Numbered from the stretch's first letter, positions 8,525 through 16,820 are shown. The stretch is DNA of 64,000 nucleotides from Methanomassiliicoccus sp. (GCA_018262895.1 JADFDJ010000007.1:1-64000); one strand, 5' to 3'. Program-made: numbers and translations. The notes: a model not told the origin generated them from the sequence alone.

Positions 8525-8875
8525 ATGTCGAAGCCGTTTACGGTCCAGCATGCCGAAACGCTATCTGTTGTTACCCTTGTGATCGGCGTAATTATCTTCA
8601 CGGTGGGGTTGCTCGATCTGCTCAACGTGCGCTTCGCGGAGGTGGGAACCTGGGGCTATTGGCTACTGGGCATAGGGGTTGTCCTATTGATCATCGGGTT
8701 GATCTGGCTATTAACCTACCGCCTCAATGTGAAGAAGTTCAACAAGATGATGGAAGAAAAGAGCAAGGCCAACTTCGTCAGGAAGATAGACGATGTAGAG
8801 TACCTCGCCTGGAGGCTCCCCCTGAAGTTCGAGGAGCGCCTGTCAGCGAAGAAGAAGGAGCTAGGCATTAAATAG
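8525..8875 (+). CDS. Two-helix membrane protein of unknown function
   Basis: The 116-residue protein has two clear membrane helices (about residues 14-35 and 43-64) followed by a charged cytoplasmic tail of about 50 residues ending in KKKELGIK. A promoter-like AT-rich stretch lies at about 8488-8500 on the upstream side. It is divergently transcribed from the OB-fold/tiaS operon. The stop codon is TAG. I recognise no family. It is the last gene before the first origin-recognition-box motif. Confidence 0.75.
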   Translation: MSKPFTVQHAETLSVVTLVIGVIIFTVGLLDLLNVRFAEVGTWGYWLLGIGVVLLIIGLIWLLTYRLNVKKFNKMMEEKSKANFVRKIDDVEYLAWRLPLKFEERLSAKKKELGIK

Positions 8876-8895
8876 GGCATCTCTCCAAGAGGGGG

Positions 8896-8916
8896 ACCCC
8901 TTCATTTCCACTGGAA
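8896..8916 (-). other. Origin recognition box ORB-a (minus orientation)
   Basis: Read on the minus strand the site is TTCCAGTGGAAAT, then G, then AAGGGGT. This is the archaeal ORB/mini-ORB arrangement of a short dyad core followed by a G-run. It matches the site at 10489-10509 at 20 of 21 positions but points the opposite way. It lies in the 112-base gap between the membrane protein gene and the end of hflX. ORBs are known binding sites of Orc1/Cdc6, which is encoded 1.8 kb to the right. Confidence 0.8.
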
Positions 8917-8928
8917 CATGTGGGGCCA

Positions 8929-8947
8929 ACCTGGTCTGTTACCAGGT
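8929..8947. other. Short inverted repeat beside ORB-a
   Basis: ACCTGGT-CTGTT-ACCAGGT is a perfect seven-base stem with a five-base spacer, 13 bases from ORB-a and 41 bases beyond the hflX stop. It could be a terminator stem for hflX or an origin-associated dyad. It lacks the T-run typical of archaeal terminators. Confidence 0.45.
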
Positions 8948-8987
8948 CTGTTCATCTGAGAGGTCGGCACATCGCTCACTGCTCGTA

Positions 8988-10397
8988 TTAGATCGCCCGA
9001 CCTCCCAAGGCCACGATGTGATTGACAATTTGTGAATGGTCCTTCTCCTGAGAGAAGAGGTGTACCTCCACATCGTCACCGTAATTCACCTTGACGACCT
9101 CAGTATGGGCGTGGAGCCATGACAGGAAGGGATTGACGCCTTCGACGTGAGGGAGGCGAAAGCTCATCTCCACTGGGTATTCGAAGGTCGATGTTATTAT
9201 CCTTCGAAGATCGTTCACGCCCTCGCCAGTGGTAGAGGATAGGACCAGCACCTCCCTAACAGGGATGGTTTCTCGGGCCAGGCGTACCTTTGATTGAATG
9301 TTTGATGCCAGGTCCTTTTTGCTGAGGATGAGGACCACTGAGTGGGGGTCGACCTCGGGGAACAGGACCCCCCGGGAGGTTGCGAGCTTTCTTTGCATCT
9401 CCTCGATGCTATCAGAGCAGTCTACGACGAGGAGCACCAGGTCAGCGAAGTATACCTCATCTATGGTGCTCTTGAACGATTCGATCATGAAGTGGGGGAG
9501 GTCGGAGAGAAATCCAATAGTGTCTGTTATGAGTATCTGCTTGCTCTCCCCCTCCATCCTTCCAGTCGTTGTGGAGAGGGTTGAGAATAGGCGGTCCTCC
9601 ACCAACGCCTTCTCCGTTGTCAGCGCGTTTAGAAGAGTTGACTTGCCTGCATTGGTGTAACCGGCGATCGCGACGAGGTTGAACCCTCTCTTCCTTCTCT
9701 GTTTCCGCCTGTTGTTGTGGTCTATCTCCAGCCTTCTAAGCTCATCGTCTATTCGACTGAGCTGCCGGCGAATGAGCTCGTAGTAAGCATCTGTCTCATA
9801 CTCGCCAGCTCCCAGGAAACCTGGGTGCTCCCCGCTCTTGGCGTTGTGGATCCATTCCCGCAGGAGGGGTATCTCATAGATAAGCTTAGCACGGTGGACC
9901 TGGAGCTGTGCCTCTCTGGAATAAGCTCTCGTGTCGAAGATGTTCAGGATCAATCGCACACGGTCTATGCATTCGATTTTCAACTCCCTCTCGAGAAGCA
10001 GATGCTGTGATGGTTTGAGATATCCATTGAATATCAGGAGACCTACCGGTCGCTTTTCAAGTAGTTCCTTGAGCTCTTTCAATTTACCTTTCCCGACGAA
10101 GCTCTTCGGATTAGGTCGTTCCCTTCGCTGCAGAACCTCGTACACGACCCGATAGGACATTGATGTAGAGAGATCCTCAAGCTCTGTGACATCTTCTCGA
10201 AGGGTGACGATGGCGACGGGTAGGGTTCTATCACTTTGGATTATCTCTTTTGACGTTTTCTTTCCTTCCTTTTCTTCTCTATAATATAACGTTAGTATAT
10301 TGTGTTTCTCTATCTCCTTCTTTTCTTGTCTCCACTTCCAATGTAATTTATGTTCTTCTTCTCTAGGAGACCCTTCGTTCTCCGCATCCCATTCCAT
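8988..10397 (-). CDS. hflX: GTPase HflX, inside the origin region
   Basis: HflX is a ribosome-associated GTPase. The family's Gly-rich segment NPKSFVGKGKLKELKELL and RAKLIYEIPLLR are present, and the G domain begins at about residue 245 with GYTNAGKSTLLN, followed by DTIGFLSDLP and SKKD. The only conventional start in frame is the ATG at 10397. It gives an unusual N-terminal extension of about 58 residues rich in Lys and Glu before the family's own start (LPVAIVTLRED). The gene is visibly AT-richer than its neighbours, most strongly in the extension. It lies between oppositely oriented ORB motifs, which suggests insertion or a double use of this DNA. Identity is secure; the role of the extension is unknown. 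Confidence 0.92.
   Translation of the reverse strand: MEWDAENEGSPREEEHKLHWKWRQEKKEIEKHNILTLYYREEKEGKKTSKEIIQSDRTLPVAIVTLREDVTELEDLSTSMSYRVVYEVLQRRERPNPKSFVGKGKLKELKELLEKRPVGLLIFNGYLKPSQHLLLERELKIECIDRVRLILNIFDTRAYSREAQLQVHRAKLIYEIPLLREWIHNAKSGEHPGFLGAGEYETDAYYELIRRQLSRIDDELRRLEIDHNNRRKQRRKRGFNLVAIAGYTNAGKSTLLNALTTEKALVEDRLFSTLSTTTGRMEGESKQILITDTIGFLSDLPHFMIESFKSTIDEVYFADLVLLVVDCSDSIEEMQRKLATSRGVLFPEVDPHSVVLILSKKDLASNIQSKVRLARETIPVREVLVLSSTTGEGVNDLRRIITSTFEYPVEMSFRLPHVEGVNPFLSWLHAHTEVVKVNYGDDVEVHLFSQEKDHSQIVNHIVALGGRAI
10225..10395. other. AT-rich tract with strand asymmetry, possible unwinding element
   Basis: This stretch of about 170 bases, which forms the 5' end of hflX, is the most AT-rich part of the surrounding sequence. 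It contains a long pyrimidine tract on the + strand (about 10257-10281) followed by alternating A/T (TATAATATAA, about 10280-10289). It lies between ORB-a and ORB-b, which point away from each other, about 100 bases from ORB-b. An origin unwinding element is a reasonable reading. The alternative is that it only reflects the codon content of a Lys/Glu-rich extension. Confidence 0.35.
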
Positions 10398-10488
10398 CTA
10401 GGGAATGCATAGGCCAGACAACTGTGTCATCCCAAAAGACGATACTTATCACCTAGGCTTCCTCTGCGACCACTCCAAAATTTTTCAG

Positions 10489-10509
10489 TTCCAGTGGAAA
10501 TCAAGGGGT
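10489..10509 (+). other. Origin recognition box ORB-b
   Basis: The site reads TTCCAGTGGAAAT, then C, then AAGGGGT on the + strand and continues into GGGGG. It differs from ORB-a at one of 21 bases. Archaeal ORBs have a dyad core followed by a G-string on one side, which sets polarity. This one points toward cdc6. Confidence 0.85.
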
Positions 10510-10526
10510 GGGGGTCATCCCCATCC

Positions 10527-10541
10527 TAACGAGCTTCGTTA
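10527..10541. other. Perfect hairpin in the origin region
   Basis: TAACGA-GCT-TCGTTA is a six-base stem with a three-base loop, 18 bases downstream of ORB-b. It may be a structural element of the origin or a binding site. Function is unknown. Confidence 0.4.
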
Positions 10542-10624
10542 ACACACGTATCTGGCATCGAGGTCGGGACAAACTAAAATATACCTGCCCCTCATACCAT
10601 TTTCGGGCAAAAAAGCGGCCGCTG

Positions 10625-10645
10625 TTCCAATGGAAGAAAAGGGGT
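10625..10645 (+). other. Origin recognition box ORB-c
   Basis: The core TTCCAATGGAA is followed by GAAAAGGGGT and then GGGGC. It matches ORB-b at 17 of 21 positions and has the same orientation. It lies about 10 bases upstream of the cdc6 TATA-like element, so Orc1/Cdc6 binding here could also repress its own gene. Confidence 0.75.
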
Positions 10646-10655
10646 GGGGCGGGTC

Positions 10656-10676
10656 CTTTTAAAAATTTTAAAAAGG
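10656..10676 (+). promoter_or_regulatory. cdc6 promoter, T/A-rich near-palindrome
   Basis: A run of T4A5T4A5 form stands 11 to 31 bases before the cdc6 ATG. Taken as a TATA box it predicts a start of transcription at or next to the ATG at 10687, which means a leaderless mRNA. Its low duplex stability next to ORB-c could also help origin opening. Confidence 0.55.
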
Positions 10677-10686
10677 GGAGCCGATT

Positions 10687-11922
10687 ATGGACGAAACCGT
10701 ATTCCAACAGTACCTGAGCTCAAAGAAGATATTCCAGAGGAACAGAGAGATACTGAGACCTTCGTACATTCCGGACGAGCTGCCCCATCGAAGAGAACAG
10801 ATCAATCAGCTGGCGTCGATCCTTGTCACCGCTCTCAGGGGCGACCGCCCCTCCAACGTCCTGATTTTCGGGAAGACGGGCACAGGAAAGACCGCCTCCG
10901 TCAAATATCTAGGTAAGGAGATCAGGAAAGCCGACAGCGAGTTCAACCGGGTCAGCTACCTCTACATGAACTGCGAGGTGGTCGACACTCAGTACGGTGT
11001 GCTCCAGAACATCGGCAACATGTTCATAGAGGATTTCAACGACCGCATACCATTCACGGGATGGAGCACAGAGCGGGTCTACAACATCCTTCGGGAGAAG
11101 ATCGACGAGACCAACCGGGTGGTGATCCTGGTGTTGGACGAGATCGATAAGCTGGTCTACAAGTCCGGCGACGATGTACTGTACCACCTTTCCAGGATAA
11201 ACGACGACCTACAGAACGCCAAGGTCTCCCTGATAGGCATATCCAACGACCTGAAGTTCACCGAGTTCCTCGATCCCAGGGTTAAAAGCCGCCTGGGGGA
11301 GGAGAAGATGGTGTTTCCACCGTACAACGCCGAGCAGCTGAAGGATATCCTGAACCAGCGCTCCAACATCGCGTTCTATCAGGGGGTCATCGATCCCAGC
11401 GTCGCGCCACTGTGCTCGGCCTTGGCGGCCCAGGAGCACGGCGATGCCCGCCGCGCCCTGGACCTGCTCAGGGTCGCCGCCGAGATAGCGGAGCGCAACG
11501 GGGACGATAAGGTCACCGAGGCCCACGTCTACAAGGCAAAGAACAAGATAGAGCTCGACTGCGTGACCGAGGCCATCCGCACCCTTCCCACACAGTCCAA
11601 GCTGGTCCTGATGAGCATCATCCTCAATGAGGAGAAGGGGGAGGGCCGGCTCACCACGGGCGACGTCTATGAAACCTATCGGGACCTGAGCCACATCGTG
11701 GGGGTCACGGTCCTCACGCAGCGCAGGATCACCGACCTGATCTCCGAGCTGGACATGCTGGGCATCATCCACGCCCGCGTGAAATCTTTCGGCAGGGGCG
11801 GCCGGACCAAGGAGATAGAGTCCTCCGTACCTCGAGTGGAAACGTTGAAGATACTGGAGGAGGACGAGATCCTCCAGTCCATCAAGAACTACCGGCCCAA
11901 GAACCAGACCACCCTGATCTGA
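10687..11922 (+). CDS. cdc6: Origin recognition protein Orc1/Cdc6
   Basis: This 411-residue AAA+ initiator shows Walker A GKTGTGKT (about residues 62-69), Walker B LVLDEID (about 151-157), sensor 1 ISND, and sensor 2 in HGDARRALDLLR. A C-terminal winged helix (about 300-411) follows and would contact the ORB G-string. The opening residues (ILRPSYIPDELPHR) match the archaeal Orc1/Cdc6 family. Placement immediately after two ORB motifs and a TATA element supports it as the initiator for this origin. The adjacent signal peptidase gene is convergent, with its stop directly following. Confidence 0.96.
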   Translation: MDETVFQQYLSSKKIFQRNREILRPSYIPDELPHRREQINQLASILVTALRGDRPSNVLIFGKTGTGKTASVKYLGKEIRKADSEFNRVSYLYMNCEVVDTQYGVLQNIGNMFIEDFNDRIPFTGWSTERVYNILREKIDETNRVVILVLDEIDKLVYKSGDDVLYHLSRINDDLQNAKVSLIGISNDLKFTEFLDPRVKSRLGEEKMVFPPYNAEQLKDILNQRSNIAFYQGVIDPSVAPLCSALAAQEHGDARRALDLLRVAAEIAERNGDDKVTEAHVYKAKNKIELDCVTEAIRTLPTQSKLVLMSIILNEEKGEGRLTTGDVYETYRDLSHIVGVTVLTQRRITDLISELDMLGIIHARVKSFGRGGRTKEIESSVPRVETLKILEEDEILQSIKNYRPKNQTTLI

Positions 11923-12852
11923 TCATTCCGGAGGGTCCCTCTTTTCCGAGCCCTCGTCCTTCACCTTGTTCTTCCCGAACATCTGCACACCCCTCCTCTT
12001 CATGAGGTCGAGCATTATGTCCAGGATTATGGGAAGGAGGACGATGGCAGCGATGCTCGCAATGAGATCGACCACGCTGTTGCGGGGGGTGTAGGATGGC
12101 GCGGTCCCGGTCGCATACAGCTTGAGAAGGCCGAACCATGGCAGCTCCCCGCGCGCCTTTCCCACGAGCCACTCGTCCTTGACCGGCTCCTTGACGGTGC
12201 TTATCCACTTTTGGTCGTACTTCCCCATGTAGGTACCGTCGGCACCCTCGTACCAGTTGTAGTCCCCCATGGTTATCAGCCCGCCGTGGGGAGTGCCGCT
12301 GTAGTTCGGGGACTTCATATAGTCCAGCATGGCGGTCAGGTCGATGGAGAGGGTGACCTTCTGGTATCCTATGTCGTAAAGCTCCAGGACCCCGTCCACG
12401 TTCCACCACCTCTTCTCGTCGCCGGTCACCGACCACATGCTAGAGGCTACGTTCGCCAGAGCTGGGACATCAAAACTCCCTCCCGTGGTGTTGTACACCA
12501 GGTTGCACATGGCCCTGTGGATTATGGGTTTGGACATGCCTGTCTTGTAGTAGACTATCACGTCCCCCAGCTCACCATAGGTCGTATGGCCGGTGGCCAC
12601 CGCATCAAGGTACGTTATCACCTCGTCGGTCGAAGCGATCTTCTTGACCACCACGATGTCCCCGGTGTCTATTGTCCCTATGGAGCTCTCATCGGCATGC
12701 TGCATGCTCTTGGACTCGATGACCACCATGGGTGGCCACAATCCACTGTAAGCGAACACCGCTCCCAGTAACAGCAGGAAGACCAGCGGGGCGATTATGA
12801 ACGCCTTGAGGGACGACATCAGTCCTAGAAACCTCTTGCTCTGGGAAGGCAC
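11923..12852 (-). CDS. Signal peptidase I, archaeal/ER type (S26B)
   Basis: The N-terminal helix KAFIIAPLVFLLLLGAVF is followed by the serine box ESKSMQHAD, the histidine that replaces lysine in archaeal and ER enzymes (KPIIHRAM), and the aspartate box ITMGDYNW. A second membrane helix lies near the C-terminus (VVDLIASIAAIVLLPIILDI), then a basic tail. At about 309 residues it is longer than typical archaeal enzymes, because of an insert of about 60 residues between the His and Asp boxes. The GTG start at 12852 fits a TATA-like CTATTATAG 23-31 bases upstream; ATG 12819 is the alternative. Longer readings past this promoter overlap the divergent deaminase gene and were rejected. Confidence 0.87.
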   Translation of the reverse strand: MPSQSKRFLGLMSSLKAFIIAPLVFLLLLGAVFAYSGLWPPMVVIESKSMQHADESSIGTIDTGDIVVVKKIASTDEVITYLDAVATGHTTYGELGDVIVYYKTGMSKPIIHRAMCNLVYNTTGGSFDVPALANVASSMWSVTGDEKRWWNVDGVLELYDIGYQKVTLSIDLTAMLDYMKSPNYSGTPHGGLITMGDYNWYEGADGTYMGKYDQKWISTVKEPVKDEWLVGKARGELPWFGLLKLYATGTAPSYTPRNSVVDLIASIAAIVLLPIILDIMLDLMKRRGVQMFGKNKVKDEGSEKRDPPE

Positions 12853-12874
12853 ACCCTCATCAATGCAAGGGAAA

Positions 12875-12883
12875 CTATAATAG
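12875..12883 (-). promoter_or_regulatory. TATA box for signal peptidase gene
   Basis: On the minus strand the sequence CTATTATAG is centred about 27 bases before the GTG at 12852, the usual distance for a leaderless archaeal transcript. This decides between the possible starts. Confidence 0.55.
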
Positions 12884-12940
12884 ATTTGGCAGTTGCGTCG
12901 CGCAACTGATGCCAGGCCAGGGCTCATAGCCCGGCGATGG

Positions 12941-12953
12941 GAAAATACATATG
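12941..12953 (+). promoter_or_regulatory. TATA box for dCMP deaminase gene
   Basis: GAAAATACATATG is centred about 29 bases before the ATG at 12976. It favours that leaderless start over an in-frame upstream ATG at 12937. Confidence 0.5.
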
Positions 12954-12975
12954 GGGAAGAGGGAATCGTCCCACC

Positions 12976-13440
12976 ATGGGCAGGCCCGATAACGACACCT
13001 ACTTCATGCGCATGGCCGATCTGGTGGCCAGCCGCTCCACCTGCCTGCGGCGTAACGTGGGCGCGGTCGTGGTCAAGGAGAAGAGGGTCCTCACGACCGG
13101 CTACAACGGTGCCCCCAAGGGCCTCAAGCATTGTGCTGAGGTCGGGTGCGTACGTTTGGAGCACAACATCGAGTCAGGGACACGCCATGAGCTGTGCCGG
13201 GGCGTGCACGCGGAGCAGAACGCGGTGATACAGGCCGCCTACTTCGGGGTCAGCATCAAGGACTCGACGATCTACACCACCAACTTCCCCTGCGTCATGT
13301 GCACCAAGATCCTGGTCAACGCGGGAATCAAGGAGATCGTTTACAAGGACGATTATGTCGACGACCTCTCCCGGGCGGTGCTCGATGAGAGCGGGATCAA
13401 GGTCCGACGATACACCGGACCGAACGAGGACGAGCAGTGA
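12976..13440 (+). CDS. Deoxycytidylate (dCMP) deaminase family protein
   Basis: The zinc-dependent deaminase signature is complete: GVHAEQNAV supplies the ligand His and catalytic Glu, and PCVMC supplies the two Cys ligands. Length (154 residues) and the N-terminal [24 protein letters not shown] match the ComEB/dCMP deaminase family, which makes dUMP for thymidylate synthesis. A His/Cys-rich insert ([14 protein letters not shown]...HELCRG) fits the second zinc site seen in this family. It starts at ATG 12976 after its own TATA box and is divergent from the signal peptidase gene. Confidence 0.92.
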   Translation: MGRPDNDTYFMRMADLVASRSTCLRRNVGAVVVKEKRVLTTGYNGAPKGLKHCAEVGCVRLEHNIESGTRHELCRGVHAEQNAVIQAAYFGVSIKDSTIYTTNFPCVMCTKILVNAGIKEIVYKDDYVDDLSRAVLDESGIKVRRYTGPNEDEQ

Positions 13441-13559
13441 TGAACGTATCCGCCAATGGCCTGAATTTTTTATTTTCCAGTCTGGATGATTTCCGTTTTC
13501 AAAAATAAGACTGGATGGCCAAAGAAACTCAAGGATGATAACGTCACAGCTAACAACAC

Positions 13560-13568
13560 TTTAAATAT
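13560..13568 (+). promoter_or_regulatory. TATA box of the A-ATPase operon
   Basis: TTTAAATAT centred near 13564 predicts transcription from about 13590, upstream of the GTG start of atpH at 13608. This makes the ATG at 13584 unlikely as the start. Confidence 0.55.
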
Positions 13569-13569
13569 T

Positions 13570-13585
13570 ATGAGTCTATACTCAT
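13570..13585. promoter_or_regulatory. Inverted repeat between TATA box and start of the ATPase operon
   Basis: ATGAGT-CTAT-ACTCAT is a perfect six-base inverted repeat located between the TATA box and the predicted transcription start. The position is right for a repressor or activator site controlling the whole operon. The protein that would bind is not evident. Confidence 0.45.
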
Positions 13586-13607
13586 GAAACCTTCCGGAGA
13601 GAGATCT

Positions 13608-13952
13608 GTGGGCAAAGCTGATACACTTCTCCAGGTACGAGATACCGAGGCTAAAGCAAGCCGGATAATCGAGGAAGCGGACGAAAAGCAGAAGGCGATA
13701 CTTGTCGCAGCCCGCAGGGAGGCGATAGAGAAGTACCAGGCTGCTGAGGCCGCTATCCGCAAGAAGACCGAGGCCGCCATCTCACAAGAAAAGGCAAGCC
13801 TTGCCGCTCAAAGGAGCGATTCGATGCGCAAGGGGACAGAGGAGGCTGCCAAGCTGATGGCGAAGGCTAAGGATCGAATCCCCAAGGCAAAAACGCACAT
13901 CAGGAACCACTTTGAGAGGACATTCGATGCTGCTACCGGAACAAATGAGTAA
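13608..13952 (+). CDS. atpH: A-type ATP synthase subunit H
   Basis: This is an almost entirely helical, charged protein of 114 residues with the pattern of the peripheral-stalk subunit H (AhaH), which pairs with subunit E as a stator coiled coil. The GTG start at 13608 has a GGAGA Shine-Dalgarno seven bases upstream and lies downstream of the predicted transcription start; an ATG at 13584 would add eight residues. It is the first gene of the A-ATPase operon and overlaps the start of atpI by 26 bases. Confidence 0.88.
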   Translation: MGKADTLLQVRDTEAKASRIIEEADEKQKAILVAARREAIEKYQAAEAAIRKKTEAAISQEKASLAAQRSDSMRKGTEEAAKLMAKAKDRIPKAKTHIRNHFERTFDAATGTNE

Positions 13953-15999
13953 GATACTGGTCATAGGGACCAGGGACCGGCTGCCGGGAACTATCGACCT
14001 CTTGTATTCACTTGAGAACATCCACGTCGTCGACTTTTCTGAGGAGGAGGGGTTCACATTGGGCACACCCCTCCCAAGTGCCTCTGACGCCTCGCACAAG
14101 CTTTTGAAGTTGCGTTCAATAGGCAAGGACCTCGAGCTCGACGAGCACGGCCACCATGAGCGAATGTCCGTCAAGCAGGTGGAAGAGACCCTTGACAAGA
14201 CCCTCTCGGACATCGAGTCAGAGATCGCGATGGTCGTAGAGTCCAAGAACGCCAAGCAGACCCGACTCACCGAGGCTGAGACATACCTCAAGTCGCTGGA
14301 GGCGTTCAAGGGTATCCCCCTGGACCTGGAGATGTACCGAGGCTACAAGAACCTCGAGGTTTTCACGGGGCAGGTCAAGACGGACCCTGAGCCTGGCGTA
14401 CGTGAGGTATTGGGTGACGATTTTGAGATTTTCAGGGACAGCGGGGACAGCAACTTCATAGCGCTGTTCGTCCCCAAGGCCAAGGCTGAAGAGGTCGAGA
14501 AAGCCCTGATAAAGGCCGGCTTCACGGACATTCCTGCACCTGCAGGAACGGGCATGCCGGCCGAGATCGCGAGCAAGTTGGAGCAGGAGATCTCCACCCT
14601 CAGCAAGGAATCCGAGGACGTCTCTGTTAAGCTCAAGGAGCTCCAGGAGAAGCATGCCACGTATATCCTGGCCTCGGACGAGTATCTGAGCATCGAGGTG
14701 GAGAAGGCAGAGCTCCCGCTGAGGATGGGCGCAACTGACCACTCTTTCGTGCTCGAGGCCTGGGTACCGACCAGCGAGTATGGCTCCATAACCAAGTCCT
14801 TCTCCGATAAGTTCGGTGACGACATCTACATCGAGCTCCTGGAAACGAAGGAAAGGAAGGAGAAGCACCACACCAAGGCGGAGGGGTCGGTGGAGGCGGG
14901 CGTAATGACCGCTGAGGCCATCGCCGTCCCCATGAGCGAGGAGACCCCCGTCAAGCTCAAGCACCGCAAGGTTGCAGATCAGTTCTCATTCTACACAAAG
15001 CTCATCAACAACCCTCGTTACAACGAGATCGATCCGACAATAGCCCTTACACTGTTCTTCCCCGTCTTCTTCGGTCTCATGATCGGAGATGTGGGGTACG
15101 GTCTGATATTCACCATACTGGGATGGCTGGGACTTACGAGGGCCAAGAGCAAGGATTGGAAGGGCCTGTCCACGATCCTGTTCTACGGCGGTCTGGTATC
15201 GATGTTCCTGGGCTTCTTCCTGTTCGGGGACCTGTTCGGGATCGAGTTCACCGCTATACACTCCGGTGAGTCTGAACTGAGCAGCGTCACTTACACATGG
15301 GCAGGTCTGCTGGGCATAGATATCCCGCACGTATTGTTCAACATTGGGGACTTCCCTGTCCAGCTGGGCTACTTCAGCAAGCTCGAGGATGTCAAGATGC
15401 TGCTCTATATCAGCGTCTGGATAGGCTTCGTGCACCTGATGGTTGGTCTGATCCTGGGGCTGTACAATGTGTCACTGAGGCACGGGCTGAAGGCCGCGAT
15501 CTTCGAGAAGTTCTCGTGGATCCTGATCCTCGCCGGCGGGGCCTTGATGCTCCTGGTGATGGTCGATGTGCTCATATTGGGCGGACAACTAGATGTGATG
15601 AGTCCGTTGTTCATAGGTTCGCTTGCGCTGTTGATCCCAGGGCTGGCCCTGGCATTGATAGCTGAGGGTGGGAAGGCCATCATCGAGCTTCCCGAGCTAT
15701 TGAGCAACGTAATATCCTATACTCGAATAACCGCGATTGGGATGTCCAAGTCCGGAATGGCCTTGGCCTTCAACTACATCGCGATCGGACTGATAGCGCC
15801 CGAGGGTGGTATCTTCCTCTTGGTGGCCCTGCTGATATTCGTCGTAGGCCATCTGATGATCTTCATCCTGGGTCTAATCTCGGCCGGTCTGCAATCCATC
15901 AGGTTGCAGTACGTCGAGCTCTTTACAAAATTCTTCGAAGGCGGCGGTTTGGAGTTCAACCCGCTGAAGATTGAGAGAAAGCATACTATGGAGGAATAA
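13927..15999 (+). CDS. atpI: A-type ATP synthase subunit I (stator/a subunit)
   Basis: The 690-residue subunit has an N-terminal cytoplasmic half of long coiled coils (about residues 1-350) and a C-terminal half with seven or eight membrane helices (NPRYNEIDPTIALTLFFPVFFGLMIGDVGYG onward). The conserved membrane region includes LSNVISYTRI near residues 595-605, which carries the arginine that faces the ring glutamate. It forms the ion half-channels of the membrane motor. The ATG at 13927 (MLLPEQMSKILVIG) matches the usual family start; an ATG at 13945 is second choice. Confidence 0.95.
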   Translation: MLLPEQMSKILVIGTRDRLPGTIDLLYSLENIHVVDFSEEEGFTLGTPLPSASDASHKLLKLRSIGKDLELDEHGHHERMSVKQVEETLDKTLSDIESEIAMVVESKNAKQTRLTEAETYLKSLEAFKGIPLDLEMYRGYKNLEVFTGQVKTDPEPGVREVLGDDFEIFRDSGDSNFIALFVPKAKAEEVEKALIKAGFTDIPAPAGTGMPAEIASKLEQEISTLSKESEDVSVKLKELQEKHATYILASDEYLSIEVEKAELPLRMGATDHSFVLEAWVPTSEYGSITKSFSDKFGDDIYIELLETKERKEKHHTKAEGSVEAGVMTAEAIAVPMSEETPVKLKHRKVADQFSFYTKLINNPRYNEIDPTIALTLFFPVFFGLMIGDVGYGLIFTILGWLGLTRAKSKDWKGLSTILFYGGLVSMFLGFFLFGDLFGIEFTAIHSGESELSSVTYTWAGLLGIDIPHVLFNIGDFPVQLGYFSKLEDVKMLLYISVWIGFVHLMVGLILGLYNVSLRHGLKAAIFEKFSWILILAGGALMLLVMVDVLILGGQLDVMSPLFIGSLALLIPGLALALIAEGGKAIIELPELLSNVISYTRITAIGMSKSGMALAFNYIAIGLIAPEGGIFLLVALLIFVVGHLMIFILGLISAGLQSIRLQYVELFTKFFEGGGLEFNPLKIERKHTMEE

Positions 16000-16233
<234 letters not shown>

Positions 16234-16262
16234 GCAGGAAGCAACTGGACAGGGGCTGACTC

Positions 16263-16820
16263 ATGGCACTGGACAAGGTAGCCAATGATATCCTGGAAGG
16301 CGCCAGGCAAGAGGCCGCAAAGCGCATCCAGGAAGCGGAAAAGGAGCGAGCGAAGATACTCCAGGAAACCGACCAGAGGATAGACAGGTTGCAGAAGGCA
16401 GAAGACAAGGAGCTCCAGGAGACCCTCAACAGGATGAGGCGACAGGAGCTTTCCAGCGCTGAGCTGGAATCGAAGAAGGTCATACTCAACGCTCGAAAGG
16501 AGATCTTGAACCGAACCTTCGCGGAGACCCTCAGTGAGCTATCCGCTCTGGACCCGAAGCAAAAGTCTGCCCTGTACAAGAAGATGCTGGCCGATGGTAA
16601 GAAGATCATCCACCATCCCAAGGTCTTCATTCCCAAGGGAGAGGCCGACCTCCTTGCTGGCCTCAGGGGCTGTGCATCCCTGACCGAGACCGACATGGAG
16701 CCCGGCCTGATCCTGGAGTCCGAAGACGGCGCGGTCCGTCTGGACTATCGTTTCAAGTCCATCCTGGAAGGGATCTGGGATCGAGAGCTGAAGAACGTTT
16801 CGAACATACTCTTCGAGTAA
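16263..16820 (+). CDS. atpE: A-type ATP synthase subunit E
   Basis: A long N-terminal charged helix (about residues 1-90) is followed by a compact C-terminal domain (MEPGLILESEDGAVRLDYRFKSILE), as in the peripheral-stalk subunit E. It would pair with subunit H and bind the top of the A3B3 head. It lies between atpK and atpC in the standard archaeal order. The 185-residue length is usual. Confidence 0.93.
   Translation: MALDKVANDILEGARQEAAKRIQEAEKERAKILQETDQRIDRLQKAEDKELQETLNRMRRQELSSAELESKKVILNARKEILNRTFAETLSELSALDPKQKSALYKKMLADGKKIIHHPKVFIPKGEADLLAGLRGCASLTETDMEPGLILESEDGAVRLDYRFKSILEGIWDRELKNVSNILFE

Larger units (their letters stand above)
10398..10686. other. Probable replication origin (oriC) intergenic region
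   Basis: This 289-base gap between hflX and cdc6 holds two same-direction ORB motifs (10489 and 10625), a TAACGA-GCT-TCGTTA hairpin (10527-10541), an AT-rich patch (about 10573-10584), a GCGGCCGC palindrome (10616-10623) and the T/A-rich cdc6 promoter. Archaeal origins typically sit next to orc1/cdc6 and carry ORB repeats, so oriC is the natural interpretation. The short open frames that can be drawn through this region have no coding character. Confidence 0.75.

Noticed and set aside
10508-10717. Short open frames across the cdc6 upstream region
   Set aside because: They coincide with ORB motifs and the promoter, and their products look like random translation.
12853-13164. N-terminal extension of the signal peptidase
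   Set aside because: It crosses the divergent promoters and overlaps the deaminase gene.
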